Shown: positions 42,817 through 53,136, counted from the stretch's first letter. The stretch: DNA of 64,000 bases from Spirirestis rafaelensis WJT71-NPBG6 (GCA_019359015.1 JAHHID010000029.1:1-64000); one strand, 5' to 3'. Notes: generated by a model from the letters alone, not told the origin. Numbers and translations: made by a program.

Positions 42817-44016
42817 ATGGATACAAAAGCTTTTAAGCGATCGCTCCAACATTCAGAAAACTATCATCGCAAAGGGTTTGGTCATAAAGCCGAAGTTGCC
42901 ACCCAGTTGCAATCCGAATATCAAAGCAATTTAATTCAACAAATTCGCGATAATAATTACACCCTGAAACGGGGTAATGTCATCATTCAACTAGCGCAAG
43001 CTTTTGGCTTTTGTTGGGGTGTGGAACGTGCTGTTGCAATGGCGTATGAAACCCGCAAGCATTTTCCCACCGAACGCATTTGGATTACTAATGAAATTAT
43101 TCATAATCCTTCTGTAAATCAGCGAATGCTGGAAATGAAAGTAGGATTTATTCCTTTTGATGCTGGCAAAAAAGACTTTTCTGTGGTGGAAATAGGTGAT
43201 GTAGTTATATTACCCGCTTTTGGCGCAAGCGTCCAGGAAATGCAGATTCTGAACGAGAAAGGCTGCAAAATTGTTGATACTACTTGTCCTTGGGTGTCGA
43301 AAGTTTGGAACACAGTTGAAAAGCATAAAAAAGGCGATTATACCTCAATTATTCACGGCAAATATAAGCACGAAGAAACTATTGCCACCAGTTCTTTTGC
43401 TGGCAAATATTTAATTGTGCTGAATATGCAAGAAGCTGAATACGTTGCTGACTACATTCTTAATGGTGGGAATCGTGACGAATTTCTCGCTAAATTTAGC
43501 AAAGCAGTCAGCGCCGGATTTGACCCCGACCAAGATTTAGAAAGAGTTGGTATTGCTAATCAAACAACCATGCTCAAGGGTGAAACTGAGCAACTTGGTA
43601 AATTGTTTGAGCATACCATGTTGAAAAAGTATGGTCCAATTGATTTAAATCAGCACTTTCAAAGCTTTAATACTATTTGCGATGCTACCCAAGAACGGCA
43701 AGATGCTATGTTGGGGTTAGTTGAACATAAGCTGAATTTAATGGTAGTAATTGGTGGCTTTAATTCATCGAATACTACTCAACTACAACAAATTGCCGTA
43801 GAGCAGAAAATTCCTTCTTATCATATCGATTGTGTAGAGCGAATTAAATCAGGAAATGCGATTGAGCATCGACTATTAAATGGTGAGTTGCAAATAACAG
43901 AAAACTGGTTGCCAGATAATGAAATTGTTGTGGGAATTACCTCTGGTGCTTCTACACCCGATAAGGTAGTTGAAGATGTGATTGAGAAGATTTTTGAATT
44001 GAAAGCTACGGCGTAG
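42817..44016 (+). CDS. ispH: 4-hydroxy-3-methylbut-2-enyl diphosphate reductase
   Basis: A 399-residue [4Fe-4S] reductase, last step of the MEP isoprenoid pathway, giving IPP and DMAPP. It is the long cyanobacterial/plant type. Cluster cysteines are in [12 protein letters not shown] (about residue 68), [12 protein letters not shown] (about 159) and [13 protein letters not shown] (about 288); HNPSVNQRM and [11 protein letters not shown] are further signatures. Start ATG 42817 is clear. Confidence 0.95.
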   Translation: MDTKAFKRSLQHSENYHRKGFGHKAEVATQLQSEYQSNLIQQIRDNNYTLKRGNVIIQLAQAFGFCWGVERAVAMAYETRKHFPTERIWITNEIIHNPSVNQRMLEMKVGFIPFDAGKKDFSVVEIGDVVILPAFGASVQEMQILNEKGCKIVDTTCPWVSKVWNTVEKHKKGDYTSIIHGKYKHEETIATSSFAGKYLIVLNMQEAEYVADYILNGGNRDEFLAKFSKAVSAGFDPDQDLERVGIANQTTMLKGETEQLGKLFEHTMLKKYGPIDLNQHFQSFNTICDATQERQDAMLGLVEHKLNLMVVIGGFNSSNTTQLQQIAVEQKIPSYHIDCVERIKSGNAIEHRLLNGELQITENWLPDNEIVVGITSGASTPDKVVEDVIEKIFELKATA

Positions 44017-44029
44017 TAATCAACACCCT

Positions 44030-44145
44030 AAAGGGTGTCGCTATACAAACTAAGCCCGCCTGCGCGGACTAAAATTTCCATAGCCCACGCAGGTGGGCTT
44101 TGTTCGTATAGCCCCAGGCTTCCAGGCTGAGGGCTATATTTTTGC
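44030..44145 (+). repeat. dispersed hairpin repeat cluster, copy in the ispH-NACHT gap
   Basis: acaccctaaagggtgt, gcccgcctgcgcggac, gcccacgcaggtgggctttg and gccccaggcttccaggctga follow each other, in the reverse order of the copy at 9838. The first hairpin directly follows ispH. Confidence 0.65.
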
Positions 44146-44238
44146 ACTCCGCAATGATGCATCCAACATAATTATCCTGGTTTGCTTTTATCGTTATATT
44201 TAGAGATATAAATTGTAGATAAATTTACTGAATATCCT

Positions 44239-46341
44239 ATGACAGGACTTGAACCTTGGGCGATATCAGTCGTTAGTGGTCTATCAGTTCCTATTTTCCA
44301 GTCGCTTATCACCGGCGGTGGTAAGATTCTCGGAATGTTTGGTAAAACTTTAGATGAAAAAACTAGGGAGAAAATTTTTGCTGCATCAAAGCAATATGTG
44401 CTGAATTATCAAGAACGGCACGGCATTCTCAAAGTATTGGGAATGCGCGAACCTGTAAAGTTGGAATCTGTCTATACAGGAGTTCAGTTTTTAGATAATA
44501 AAGCTATCCGTAGTTTTGAATCTATCGAGAATTTAGAAGAATTTTATCGCCAAGCTAAAAGCCGGAGGTTTCAATCTCAAGATTGTCCCAAACAAGAAGG
44601 AATTAAAGTAGCTAATAATAAGCAATATCTAATGGTACTCGGTGGTCCCGGTGCGGGAAAGTCTACATTTTTGCGGAAGATGGGACTAGAAGTTCTCAAA
44701 GGTAGAAAAGGCGGATTTAAACACGCTTGCATTCCAGTGTTCATCGAGTTAAAAATATTTACAACCAGCGATATCAATATTGAAAAATTTATTGCGGAAG
44801 AGTTTCGCATTTGCGGCTTTCCATCACCTGATAAATTTACCGCCAAAGCTTTAGAAGAAGGCAAGTTACTGATTTTGCTCGATGGCTTGGATGAAGTCCC
44901 AACGAAAAACTTGACTGAGGCAATTAGCCAAATTCAAAACTTTGTTGACAAATACGATAAAAATCGCTTTATTGCCTCTTGCCGCACGGCTGCATATCGC
45001 AGCGGTTTTCGTCGCTTTAGTGATGTGGCAATGGTGGATTTTGATGATGCCCAGATTCGGCAATTTATTTTTAACTGGTTTCATTCAGAAGCAGATAAGC
45101 AGGCAAAGACAGGTGAGAAATGCTGGGAGTTGCTGCAAAAGCCAGAAAATGAAGCTGCTAAAGAGTTGGCACACACACCTTTATTGCTGACATTTCTCTG
45201 TTTAGTCTATGACCGTTCCCAAAGCTTTCCTGATAATCGCAGTGTTCTTTACCGAAAGGCACTGCGGATATTGCTAGAGGAATGGGCATCAGAAAAGCGA
45301 ATTCTTCGAGATGAAATTTATCAAGGGCTGCATACAGAATTAGAAGAGATATTACTCTCTGAAATTGCTTATACAGGTTTTGAGTCTGACAGATTATTCT
45401 TTTCTCAGCGTGATATTGTTCAGCAAATCAAAACATTTTTGGCGAGTAATTTAAATGCACCTCAACATTTAGATGGTGAAGCGGTGCTGAATGCTGTTGC
45501 TGTGCAACAAGGAATTTTAGTAGAACGAGCAGAGGATGTATTTTCTTTCTCTCATTTGACGCTACAGGAATATTTAACAGCACAATATATTGATGACCAT
45601 CGCCAAGTTGAGAAACTAGTCACTGAACACCTGACAGATAAACGTTGGAAAGAGGTGTTTTTATTAGTAGCTGGATTAATGCGGGGTGGTGCAGATGATT
45701 TGTTGTTGCTGATGGAAAAGGAAGCGCAACAGTACATTAACACACCGAAGTTGCGAGATTTATTAAACTGGGCAGAACAAGTAACTGTTGGCTCTCAAGG
45801 GAATTTTAAAGCAGTTGGTAAACGTGCAGTTGCGATCGCCAACGCCTACGCCAACGCCTACGCCTACGCCTACGCCTACGCCAACGCCAACGCCAACGCC
45901 AACGCCTACGCCAACGCCTACGCCTACGCCAACGCCTACGCCTACGCCAACGCCTACGCCATAGCCAACGCCAACGCCATAGCCTACGCCATCGACAAGT
46001 TTATCGACTTAGCTACAGAGCTAGATCAAATAAAAATTTTCCAATCTGTAAACTTTACAGTGCTAATTGCCCGACTCAAAGAACTCAAAGCCCAAATTCC
46101 TGATGATAAACAACCTCACCAAGTGCATCGTGCATTTATTGACCGCCTCATACAAACTTGGCTCAATGCTTTTAATCTTACCCCAGAAATGGTCAATTTA
46201 TCTGCGGAAGAAAGTAAAGCACTGGACAATTATCTCTATGCAAATTACCTGATTATTCAGTGCAAACAAGCAGCAGTGAGGGTGTCACCTCAAACTTGGG
46301 AAGCAATTGAGGCGCGGATGTTGTTGGTTCCAGGGGGTTAA
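44239..46341 (+). CDS. NACHT-domain NTPase with hypervariable Ala-Tyr/Ala-Asn repeat
   Basis: A 700-residue STAND-class NTPase. N-terminal region (1-125) opens with a hydrophobic/amphipathic stretch and no recognised effector. The NACHT core has Walker [10 protein letters not shown] (about 135-143), Walker [13 protein letters not shown] (about 212-223), and further NACHT motifs [11 protein letters not shown] and [47 protein letters not shown] is the C-terminal winged-helix end. Residues 532-585 are 27 dipeptides of Ala plus Tyr, Asn or Ile, coded by a gcctac/gccaac repeat, followed by a 115-residue helical domain. Bacterial NACHT proteins include anti-phage sensors; a defence role here is inference. 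Single gene, followed by a HicB relic and a tandem repeat. Confidence 0.85.
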   Translation: MTGLEPWAISVVSGLSVPIFQSLITGGGKILGMFGKTLDEKTREKIFAASKQYVLNYQERHGILKVLGMREPVKLESVYTGVQFLDNKAIRSFESIENLEEFYRQAKSRRFQSQDCPKQEGIKVANNKQYLMVLGGPGAGKSTFLRKMGLEVLKGRKGGFKHACIPVFIELKIFTTSDINIEKFIAEEFRICGFPSPDKFTAKALEEGKLLILLDGLDEVPTKNLTEAISQIQNFVDKYDKNRFIASCRTAAYRSGFRRFSDVAMVDFDDAQIRQFIFNWFHSEADKQAKTGEKCWELLQKPENEAAKELAHTPLLLTFLCLVYDRSQSFPDNRSVLYRKALRILLEEWASEKRILRDEIYQGLHTELEEILLSEIAYTGFESDRLFFSQRDIVQQIKTFLASNLNAPQHLDGEAVLNAVAVQQGILVERAEDVFSFSHLTLQEYLTAQYIDDHRQVEKLVTEHLTDKRWKEVFLLVAGLMRGGADDLLLLMEKEAQQYINTPKLRDLLNWAEQVTVGSQGNFKAVGKRAVAIANAYANAYAYAYAYANANANANAYANAYAYANAYAYANAYAIANANAIAYAIDKFIDLATELDQIKIFQSVNFTVLIARLKELKAQIPDDKQPHQVHRAFIDRLIQTWLNAFNLTPEMVNLSAEESKALDNYLYANYLIIQCKQAAVRVSPQTWEAIEARMLLVPGG
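45832..45993 (+). repeat. hexanucleotide-type (gccaac/gcctac) repeat in the NACHT gene
   Basis: A 162-base array of gcc alternating with aac, tac or atc/ata: 27 hexamers, mostly gccaac and gcctac, starting from a HIP1-like gcgatcgcc. It stays in frame for any number of units, so slippage would change length without inactivating the protein. Confidence 0.9.
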
Positions 46342-46381
46342 GCAACAATAAGGTAATGAAATATTGCTAGATAAACACTCT

Positions 46382-46619
46382 ATGAGTTCATTAAAACAGG
46401 CTCAAGATAAAAAAACTCAAATTTTTACGGCAATTCTCCACTGGGAAGAAGATGTTTACGTAGCCCAATGTCCAGAGGTGGGAACTGCTAGTCAGGGAGA
46501 AACGATAGAAGAAGCGATCGCACTCTTTGCGCGAAGCAACTGAACTATATTTAGATGAGTTCCCGCTTTCGGAAACCGCACCTCAGTCTTTGAACCTCAT
46601 TAATCAGTATCAGAGGTAG
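46382..46619 (+). pseudogene. HicB-family antitoxin-like gene, frameshifted
   Basis: The ATG at 46382 reads MSSLKQAQDKKTQIFTAILH, then YVAQCPEVGTASQGETIEEAIAL, the HicB/UPF0150 partial RNase-H-like fold, but stops at 46541. A one-base slip near 46531 restores REATELYLDEFPLSETAPQS to the TAG at 46617. No hicA toxin is adjacent, so this is a solitary relic. The first 21-bp repeat unit starts at its restored stop codon. Confidence 0.75.
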
Positions 46620-46892
46620 ATGAACGAGTATCTGAGGGAGATGAACGAGTCTTTGAGGGAGATAAACGAGTATCTGAGCTAGATGAACGAGTATCTGAGG
46701 GAGATGAACGAGTATCTGAGAGAGATGAACGAGTATCTGAGAGAGATGAACGAGTATCCGAGGGAGATGAACGAGTCTCTGAGGTAGATGAACGAGTCTC
46801 TGAGGTAGATGAACGAGTATCTGAGAGAGATGAACGAGTCTTTGAGGGAGATGAACGAGTATCTGAGGGAGATGAACGAGTATCCGAACTGG
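46620..46892 (+). repeat. 13-copy 21-bp tandem repeat
   Basis: Thirteen units of exactly 21 bases, each beginning atgaacgagt (one unit ataaacgagt) and continuing with small variation (tatct, ctctg, tatcc). Like the array at 9976, the unit can be split into three heptamers. All reading frames stay open, so ORFs over it (for example a minus-strand frame rich in SFISLRY) are products of the repeat. There are no unique spacers. Confidence 0.9.
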
Positions 46893-47090
46893 ATTAATCC
46901 GTCTTTACTGTTTATTTTCTCACCAAATCTCAAAGCGATGCCACAGGCAACCTTGCGGAACGCACTTCACAAAGACGCACTATAAGAAAATTTCTAGCTT
47001 ACAGTAGTTAGCATTGATTTATAAGCATACGATTAACAAAAAGTCAATATAAAAAGCTTGAGCGGGTGCGATCGCATGGCGTTTATAATT
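46893..47090. other. intergenic remainder after the 21-bp array
   Basis: Contains a short dispersed element near 46940-46985 (accttgcggaacgcacttcac, also seen at 49682 as atgcggaacgcacttcaaa) and a HIP1 site. Nothing else was seen. Confidence 0.45.
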
Positions 47091-47789
47091 TCATCTTTTG
47101 AAGGCTAGCCAACCACCAACCCAAAGTCCTGTATAAAAACGCATCGTTTTCTCAAAACCAGCTTGCTCAAGTAAATTCAAAATGTTGGTTTCCACTAAGG
47201 GATATACCCCTTGATTAAATGCTGCTAAAAGTTCTTGCTGCTTTTGCGGTGGAAATCCCATTGCATTCCAATAGGCATGTAGTATGGGCATTAATTGTTT
47301 CAATTCCTGGCTTTGCTTTTCCCCGAATACATCCACAAGTACAAGAGGGGCAGAAGGATGAAGACGTTGAGCAATGCTTTGCAAAAACTGTAATTTACCT
47401 GATGGTGGAATAAAATGCATCACTAGAATGCTGGTTGCAGCATCATACAGGATATCTGTAGGTAAATCCTGCGTGTAGCCCTCAATCAACTTCACTTGAT
47501 GAGAAAGTTGATGATGAGACATTTTTTGTTTTGCGATTGCCTGCATCTTTTCTGAGGGGTCAATTCCCAGAAAATGCCATTGAGGACAAGCCTTACCTAA
47601 GCGTGCTAGTTCCATTCCCGTACCCGATCCTACCACGAGCAAGTCGGCACTTTCGGGTAAATACGCCTGCAAACACGCAAGAACCATTGTATGCATTGCT
47701 TCATACCCTGGTAGCGCTAACTGAGCAGCGCGATCGTATTCATCAGCAGTAATTGGTGCATTGTTGTCAAAATCTATCGGTTGAGACAT
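47091..47789 (-). CDS. class I SAM-dependent methyltransferase
   Basis: A 232-residue soluble methyltransferase. Motif I is LLVVGSGTGMELARLG (about residues 49-64), followed by the acidic FLGIDPSEKM loop and the motif LVMHFIPPSGKLQFL. It broadly resembles the CmoA-like group, but the substrate cannot be deduced. A perfect inverted repeat lies 48 bases upstream of its start (47837-47856), so it may be controlled by a dimeric repressor. No neighbours on the same strand. Confidence 0.75.
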   Translation of the reverse strand: MSQPIDFDNNAPITADEYDRAAQLALPGYEAMHTMVLACLQAYLPESADLLVVGSGTGMELARLGKACPQWHFLGIDPSEKMQAIAKQKMSHHQLSHQVKLIEGYTQDLPTDILYDAATSILVMHFIPPSGKLQFLQSIAQRLHPSAPLVLVDVFGEKQSQELKQLMPILHAYWNAMGFPPQKQQELLAAFNQGVYPLVETNILNLLEQAGFEKTMRFYTGLWVGGWLAFKR

Positions 47790-47836
47790 ATCTCATTCGT
47801 TCCTGTTGTTTTGACCGTTGTTTCCAAAAAAAAATC

Positions 47837-47856
47837 ATTGTTTAATACTAAACAAT
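47837..47856. promoter_or_regulatory. operator-like inverted repeat upstream of the methyltransferase gene
   Basis: attgttta (47837-47844), spacer atac, taaacaat (47849-47856): perfect 8-bp dyad. Size and spacing suit a MarR- or TetR-type dimer; no such regulator gene is in the window. Confidence 0.4.
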
Positions 47857-47939
47857 TGTTAAAAATGAGAATACACTTGCCATAGTATTTTTTCTGACCA
47901 ACAAGGTGAGCAAGGCAACGAGAGTGTGAGCATCCAATG

Positions 47940-48154
47940 CATGCAAAAAGCCCTCAGGCTATAAGCCTGGGCTAAACAAACAAAGCCTGCCTCCGCAGGC
48001 TCTAGGACTCATATAGCCTGCGTTCGCGTAGCGTGTCGTAGACAAGGCAGGCTACCCTTCTCCTGTCGGAGACGCTGCGCGAACGGGAACGCCAAGGGCG
48101 AACGTGCGTATATCATACCCTTCTAGGGTATTGCAGCAAAATTGGGATGCTCCC
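47940..48154 (+). repeat. dispersed hairpin repeat cluster, long copy
   Basis: Contains gccctcaggctataagcctg, gcctgcctccgcaggc, a tagcctgcgttcgcgtagcg stretch, gagacgctgcgcgaacggga, acccttctagggt and the 29-base tail at 48126-48154. It combines both repeat types of the window (the hairpin chain and the gacgctgcgcgaacg element) and ends 39 bases before the TrpB2 gene. With the dyad at 47837 it accounts for the 404-base gap. Confidence 0.7.
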
Positions 48155-48193
48155 ACGAGAGTAAGATAAATTCATACCAGTAGCTTTTAACAG

Positions 48194-49558
48194 ATGGACA
48201 CTATCAAGTACACGCTTACAGAAGACCAGATGCCTGACTCCTGGTATAATATCCAGGCAGATTTGCCCGTTCCCATGTCGCCAGTGCTACACCCTGGTAC
48301 AGGTCAACCAATTACACCAAAAGACTTAGAACCCCTTTTTCCAACGCAGCTGATTGAGCAGGAGGTAAGCCAACAACGTTGGATTGAGATTCCTGACCAA
48401 GTGCAATCAATCTACCGTCAATGGCGACCAACTCCACTTTACCGTGCCAGACGCCTAGAAAAAGCTCTTGATACTCCTGCCAAAATTTACTACAAATACG
48501 AGGGAGTAAGTCCTGCTGGCAGCCATAAACCAAACACCGCTATTCCTCAAGCTTATTACAATAAAGTTGCCGGAGTCAAACGCCTAATCACTGAAACTGG
48601 TGCAGGACAATGGGGTTCGTCGCTCTCCTTGGCTGGTGCTTTTTTTGGTTTAGAGGTAGTGGTTTACATGGTAAAAGTCAGCTACCATCAAAAACCCTAC
48701 CGTCGTGCCTTTATGGAATCCTATGGAGCGCGGGTAATAGCTAGTCCCAGTAACGAAACTGAAGCGGGACGCAACATTCTTAAAGAACATCCTGACAGCA
48801 ATGGCAGTTTGGGCATTGCTATCAGCGAAGCGGTTGAAGTCGCAGTACAGGATGAGCAAACTAAATATGCTTTAGGTAGTGTGCTAAATCATGTGCTACT
48901 GCATCAGACTGTAATTGGTATTGAAGCATTAGCACAGTTGGAAATGGCAGGTGATTATCCTGATATTATTGTGGGCTGTACGGGTGGTGGTAGTAACTTC
49001 GCTGGTATTGCCTTTCCTTTTATGGGTGCAAAGTTAAAAGGCGATCACGATATCAAATTTGTGGCAGTCGAACCGGCAGCTTGCCCTACACTGACTAAAG
49101 GCAAATATACTTATGACTTTGGCGATACTGCACATCTGACTCCTTTAGCCAAGATGCACACTCTCGGTAGCTCGTTTGTACCCCAAGGCTTTCATGTAGG
49201 CGGGTTACGGTATCATGGCATGGCACCGCTTTTGAGTCACGTTGTCGATTTAGGTTTAATTGAGCCAAAAGCTTATGGACAACTTGACTGTTTTGCAGCT
49301 GGTCTTACCTTTGCCCGCGCTGAAGGGATTTTGCCTGCTCCTGAAGCCAACCATGCAGTGAAGGGTGCCATTGATGAGGCATTGCGCTGCAAAGAAGAAG
49401 GTGCTAGCAAGACCATTTTATTTAACCTGTGCGGTCATGGTCACTTTGATATGCAGGCTTACATGGATTATCAAGCTGGGTTGTTACGCGATACTGAGTA
49501 TAGCAGCGATGAAATAGCAATGGCGCTGGCTGGGTTGCCTGTAATTAGTAAAATTTAA
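48194..49558 (+). CDS. trpB: TrpB-like PLP-dependent enzyme (tryptophan synthase beta 2 type)
   Basis: A 454-residue fold-type II PLP enzyme, longer than ordinary TrpB (about 400). The PLP lysine is in AGSHKPNTA (about residue 112); [18 protein letters not shown], the phosphate-binding [15 protein letters not shown] (about 262-276) and the C-terminal LCGHGHFDM follow. It matches the TrpB2 group, which can make tryptophan from indole and serine but usually lacks an adjacent trpA, as here. A salvage role or another beta-replacement reaction is possible. Confidence 0.85.
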   Translation: MDTIKYTLTEDQMPDSWYNIQADLPVPMSPVLHPGTGQPITPKDLEPLFPTQLIEQEVSQQRWIEIPDQVQSIYRQWRPTPLYRARRLEKALDTPAKIYYKYEGVSPAGSHKPNTAIPQAYYNKVAGVKRLITETGAGQWGSSLSLAGAFFGLEVVVYMVKVSYHQKPYRRAFMESYGARVIASPSNETEAGRNILKEHPDSNGSLGIAISEAVEVAVQDEQTKYALGSVLNHVLLHQTVIGIEALAQLEMAGDYPDIIVGCTGGGSNFAGIAFPFMGAKLKGDHDIKFVAVEPAACPTLTKGKYTYDFGDTAHLTPLAKMHTLGSSFVPQGFHVGGLRYHGMAPLLSHVVDLGLIEPKAYGQLDCFAAGLTFARAEGILPAPEANHAVKGAIDEALRCKEEGASKTILFNLCGHGHFDMQAYMDYQAGLLRDTEYSSDEIAMALAGLPVISKI

Positions 49559-49764
49559 CTATTGCGACCTGCCGGAGGCAGCAGCGCTGAGTGCAAAGAA
49601 CAGGCTCCGCGATCGCCAACGGTAACCTTCTCACTTGGGGCTAGTCTCTCCCTTTGGGAGAAGGGGACATGCTAAAAGCTATGCGGAACGCACTTCAAAA
49701 AGACGCACTGTAACAAAATCTCTACAACGGTGCGATCGCACTCCCCAACCCCATCACCTAGATT

Positions 49765-50304
49765 TTAAATCGCTAAACGCAAGTAAGGACAGTTTTGCAG
49801 AAACCCAGATGCTTTTTGTTCAGCATCTGGGTTATCAATATGCGTTGGTGTCGGGCGAATAATGCCATCAAATAAATCATCTAAACCGTAGGGAGTTAAA
49901 AATTGCCATTTTCCCTCTGCATCTAGCTTCACGCCTACAGCAGTGGCTGTGTGGAGCCAATTCGCAATGCCATCTTCAGTGCTGGTGTAGGTTTGGCGAC
50001 CGGCACGCCAACGAGCGAAACTAGCTTGATTTTTAACATCAAACTTGTAGTCAGGAAATTGATTTGTCAAAGTTGTTTTTGCTGCTAGTTCTTGAGAACG
50101 ATTTCCTTGTTCATCAAAGAACGCAATATCAAAGTCGTTGATAACTAACTGACATTCTTCGCCGAAAATATAACGCCAAACAGTATTTCGGACTGCACCA
50201 CCTGCTAACCACCAGTTGGGGAGGTTGATTTGCGCGAACTCCGGCAGTACCATACCAACAGGCGAATCAGCCAAAATTATCTGTAAGCGTGTGTTAGCGT
50301 CCAT
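49765..50304 (-). CDS. nucleotidyltransferase family protein (NTP_transf_6/DUF925)
   Basis: A 179-residue protein of the Pol-beta-like nucleotidyltransferase superfamily. WWLAGGAVRNTVW (about residues 30-42) is the substrate helix and INDFDIAFFD (about 55-64) carries the metal-binding Asp pair. LHTATAVGVKLDAEGKWQFLTPYGLDDLFDGIIRPTPTH is typical of the DUF925 group. The substrate is unknown. Alone, converging on the TrpB2 gene; the 206-base gap between them holds short dispersed repeats. Confidence 0.82.
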   Translation of the reverse strand: MDANTRLQIILADSPVGMVLPEFAQINLPNWWLAGGAVRNTVWRYIFGEECQLVINDFDIAFFDEQGNRSQELAAKTTLTNQFPDYKFDVKNQASFARWRAGRQTYTSTEDGIANWLHTATAVGVKLDAEGKWQFLTPYGLDDLFDGIIRPTPTHIDNPDAEQKASGFLQNCPYLRLAI

Positions 50305-50654
50305 TTCAAATTTATGGAAGAGTAATTCCTTTTACAACAAAATAAAGGTGAACATTTTGCACTATTTTCAATTAGCCACCTATACCACCCTGAACTAAAG
50401 TTCGGGCTAATAGCTAAAGTCTACTAAAGTAGACTGATAAGACTTACGCAAAATCTCTCTTCAAGTCTCACAAACTCCGTGTCCTCTGCGTTCCTGCGGT
50501 TCATTTTTACTTGTCCGCGCGTAAGTCATAACTGAAATACGTCATTAGTCGTCTTAAGACGACTTTAGCTATTAGCCATAGGTTTATAACCTATGGCGCG
50601 TAATAACACTAATGCAAGATGTGAATCAACCTTATTTTGCTGCTAGCAAAAACT
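50305..50654. other. intergenic region with small palindromes
   Basis: 350 bases without a gene. It contains the phrases ctaaagtctactaaagtagac and gtcgtcttaagacgac (a perfect palindrome near 50548) and taggtttataaccta. No RNA gene or relic was recognised. Confidence 0.5.
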
Positions 50655-52643
50655 TTACACTCTTGCAGGTAGTTTTGGTTGGCTAGGACTCACTACAATT
50701 TCTTCGGGGGCTAAAAATTCCCGAATCAGTCTTGCTATGGCTTTTTGTACTAAGAGACTGGTAACTTGCTGACCCAAACGCTGCACACCTGGATTTACCA
50801 CCAACTGTGCGAGTTGCGGAACAAGCTGTGCGGCATCAAAGCCACGGGTTTCTTGGAGAATATTAAAGATACGTTTGATATGCTCTAAGGTTTGTTGCTG
50901 TTCAACTGATGCTGAGGGAGTTTCGTTGATTGCTGTCAAACCTACTCTTTCCCGCAACAAATATGTAAAATTATGCAAAGCGTTTTTACCTAAAGCATCA
51001 ACTCCTTTGACAACTTCATCAACTACCCGATTGCGAATAAAAGCGCCTCTTTCGGAAGATAGAAACTCCAATCCTTGATTTAGTACCAAATTAAAGTCGT
51101 AATCTTGATTGTTACGAGCATTTTTTAACAAGTTTTCCAAACGGTTCCAGCGGAATGTACCTTCTTTAAACAGCAAATCTTGCAAAGATGCTCTTAATTG
51201 CGGTGCTGGATCGGTTAACAAGCGTTTAGAAACGTAAGGATAAGCTTCGCTGAGAACTTTGAAGTTTGGATCTATATAGATAGCAATGCCTTCCAGTGTT
51301 ACCAATGAACGGATAATTAAAGCGTAGTAGGGTGGAACGCGGAACGGATACTCATACATCAAAGCTGATAATTCATCGGTGATGCTTTTGATGTTGAGGT
51401 CAGCAACGCTAGCACCTTCAGCATCGGCAAATACTCTCGCAAAAGCGGGAATAATTGGGGTTAAGTCAGTTTCTGGTGATAAAAAATCTAAGTTGACGTA
51501 ATCTTTCGCCAAACCTTCAAAATCGCGGTTGACGACGTGGACGATCGCCTCAATTAAACCATATCTTTGCAGCGGTTGAATCTCGCTCATCATCCCAAAG
51601 TCAAGATAAGCTAGTTTGCCATCGGTTGTGGCTAACAAGTTACCTGGGTGCGGGTCAGCGTGGAAAAATCCATGTTCTAACAATTGTCGCAAAGAACACT
51701 GCACACCGACTTCAATCAGATAACGCGCATCAATGCCTTGGGCGTTAAGTTCTGCTGTATTAGTTAACTTCGTGCCATTGATCCACTCCATCGTCAAAAC
51801 GCGACGATTCGTATATTCCCAGTAAATATTCGGTACATAAACGTCTTTCATGTGACCGTATAACTGAAAAAATCGCTCCGCGTTTTGTCCTTCGTGGATG
51901 TAGTCCATCTCTTCAAAGATGCGATCGCCTAATTCATCCAGAATTCCTACAAGGTCACTTCGCACCCTTTTAAAGGTTCTCTGTGCCCACCCAGCAAGGC
52001 GACGCAAAATATACAAGTCAATTGTTATACCTTCGCGTAAGTCAGGACGTTGGACTTTAACGGCGACTTCCTCACCTGTACTTTTCAACTTACCTTTATA
52101 TACTTGTCCCAAAGAAGCCGCTGCAATTGGGTGGGGGGAAAGTTCCGAGTAAATGTCTTCTGGAAGCGCTCCCAATTCTTCTTGAATAAATTGATAGGCG
52201 ATTTCATTCGGGAAAGCCGGTAACTGGTCTTGTAGCCGAGTTAATTCTTCTAAGTATACAGGGGGAACCAAATCTGGTCTGGTAGATAAAGCTTGTCCAA
52301 TTTTAATGTAAGCCGGTCCGAGTCGTGTCAGCAGTTCTCGCAACTGAGCCGCACGACGCTGGTCATTTTTGACGACAACTCCCCGTTTGCTGTCCAACCA
52401 CAACCCAAAAGCAAACGATAAACTCGGTACCAAAACTGTGAAAATACGCCGCAAAACTTGCAGGGGTCGTTTTTTATAATACGCCGCGAGTGCCATCGGC
52501 TCGTAACGCAATTCGGGTTTTTGTTCTGGCGCGATCGCTATATTCGATACACTTGGCGCGACTACAGGAACTAGCGCATTATTATCAGACACCACTTTAA
52601 CATCAATCGGTCGGTCAGTTGGGGAAATTGTCTTAGCACTCAT
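50655..52643 (-). CDS. ABC1/UbiB-family atypical kinase
   Basis: A 662-residue protein kinase-like protein of the ABC1K group that in cyanobacteria and plastids is linked to plastoquinone/tocopherol metabolism. KIGQALSTRPDLVP (about residues 113-126) is the KxGQ motif, SLGQVYKG the Ala/Gly-rich loop, VAVKVQRP the ATP-binding Lys, FFHADPHPGN (about 328-337) the catalytic loop and LDFGMM (about 349-354) the metal site. The C-terminal third contains helical and membrane-associating segments. I prefer ATG 52643; GTG 52655 would add four residues. Confidence 0.9.
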   Translation of the reverse strand: MSAKTISPTDRPIDVKVVSDNNALVPVVAPSVSNIAIAPEQKPELRYEPMALAAYYKKRPLQVLRRIFTVLVPSLSFAFGLWLDSKRGVVVKNDQRRAAQLRELLTRLGPAYIKIGQALSTRPDLVPPVYLEELTRLQDQLPAFPNEIAYQFIQEELGALPEDIYSELSPHPIAAASLGQVYKGKLKSTGEEVAVKVQRPDLREGITIDLYILRRLAGWAQRTFKRVRSDLVGILDELGDRIFEEMDYIHEGQNAERFFQLYGHMKDVYVPNIYWEYTNRRVLTMEWINGTKLTNTAELNAQGIDARYLIEVGVQCSLRQLLEHGFFHADPHPGNLLATTDGKLAYLDFGMMSEIQPLQRYGLIEAIVHVVNRDFEGLAKDYVNLDFLSPETDLTPIIPAFARVFADAEGASVADLNIKSITDELSALMYEYPFRVPPYYALIIRSLVTLEGIAIYIDPNFKVLSEAYPYVSKRLLTDPAPQLRASLQDLLFKEGTFRWNRLENLLKNARNNQDYDFNLVLNQGLEFLSSERGAFIRNRVVDEVVKGVDALGKNALHNFTYLLRERVGLTAINETPSASVEQQQTLEHIKRIFNILQETRGFDAAQLVPQLAQLVVNPGVQRLGQQVTSLLVQKAIARLIREFLAPEEIVVSPSQPKLPARV

Positions 52644-52655
52644 GAAATTAACCAC

Positions 52656-53136
52656 CGCATCGAAACGTCCACGTTAAGTATTGTAACAATTTATTACAGT
52701 TGAGTCGCCCTCAGGCTGGAAGCCTGGGGCTATAAATACAAAGCCTGCCTGCGCGGGCTTGAAAACCCTTGATTTTATTAGTCCACGCAGGTGGACTTTG
52801 TTCGTTTAGCCGCACCCTTATAGGGTGACGGCGTTGTGGTGTATGAAGAGCGATAATTTACTTCGTCCATCAACATCAAAGTCAAATTAAACTAAGTAGG
52901 GGACAGAAATAAACGTAACTTGCTTTTTCCTCATGCTCAATGCCCTTTGAGGACGGGAAAAGGGGAAAGGGAAAGGGGGAAAGGGGAAGAAAAATATAAT
53001 ACATCTATTTAAATAACTCTTTATTTCCATACCTTTGCCCTTTACCCTTTAACCTTTCCCCTCTTGATATGCCCTTCTATTCAGTGTCTCTTAATTTAGA
53101 AAATCCGGCTTCTGCCTTAACGGAGAAATTGCCTTC
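52656..53136. repeat. intergenic region with dispersed hairpin repeat and purine-rich tract
   Basis: 52705-52830 is another copy of the hairpin chain (gccctcaggctggaagcctg, gcctgcctgcgcgggc, gtccacgcaggtggac, acccttatagggt). 52955-52990 is a gggaaaggggaaaggg tract facing a ccctttaccctttaaccttt tract at 53037-53062; the two can pair. No gene was seen in these 481 bases. Confidence 0.65.

Noticed and set aside
46620-46892. CRISPR-like array
   Set aside because: Thirteen 21-bp units follow each other without unique spacers, and no cas genes are near. It is a simple tandem repeat.
46679-46933. 84-residue minus-strand protein rich in SFISLRY repeats
   Set aside because: The frame is only the reverse of the 21-bp array; there is no start context or conserved flank.
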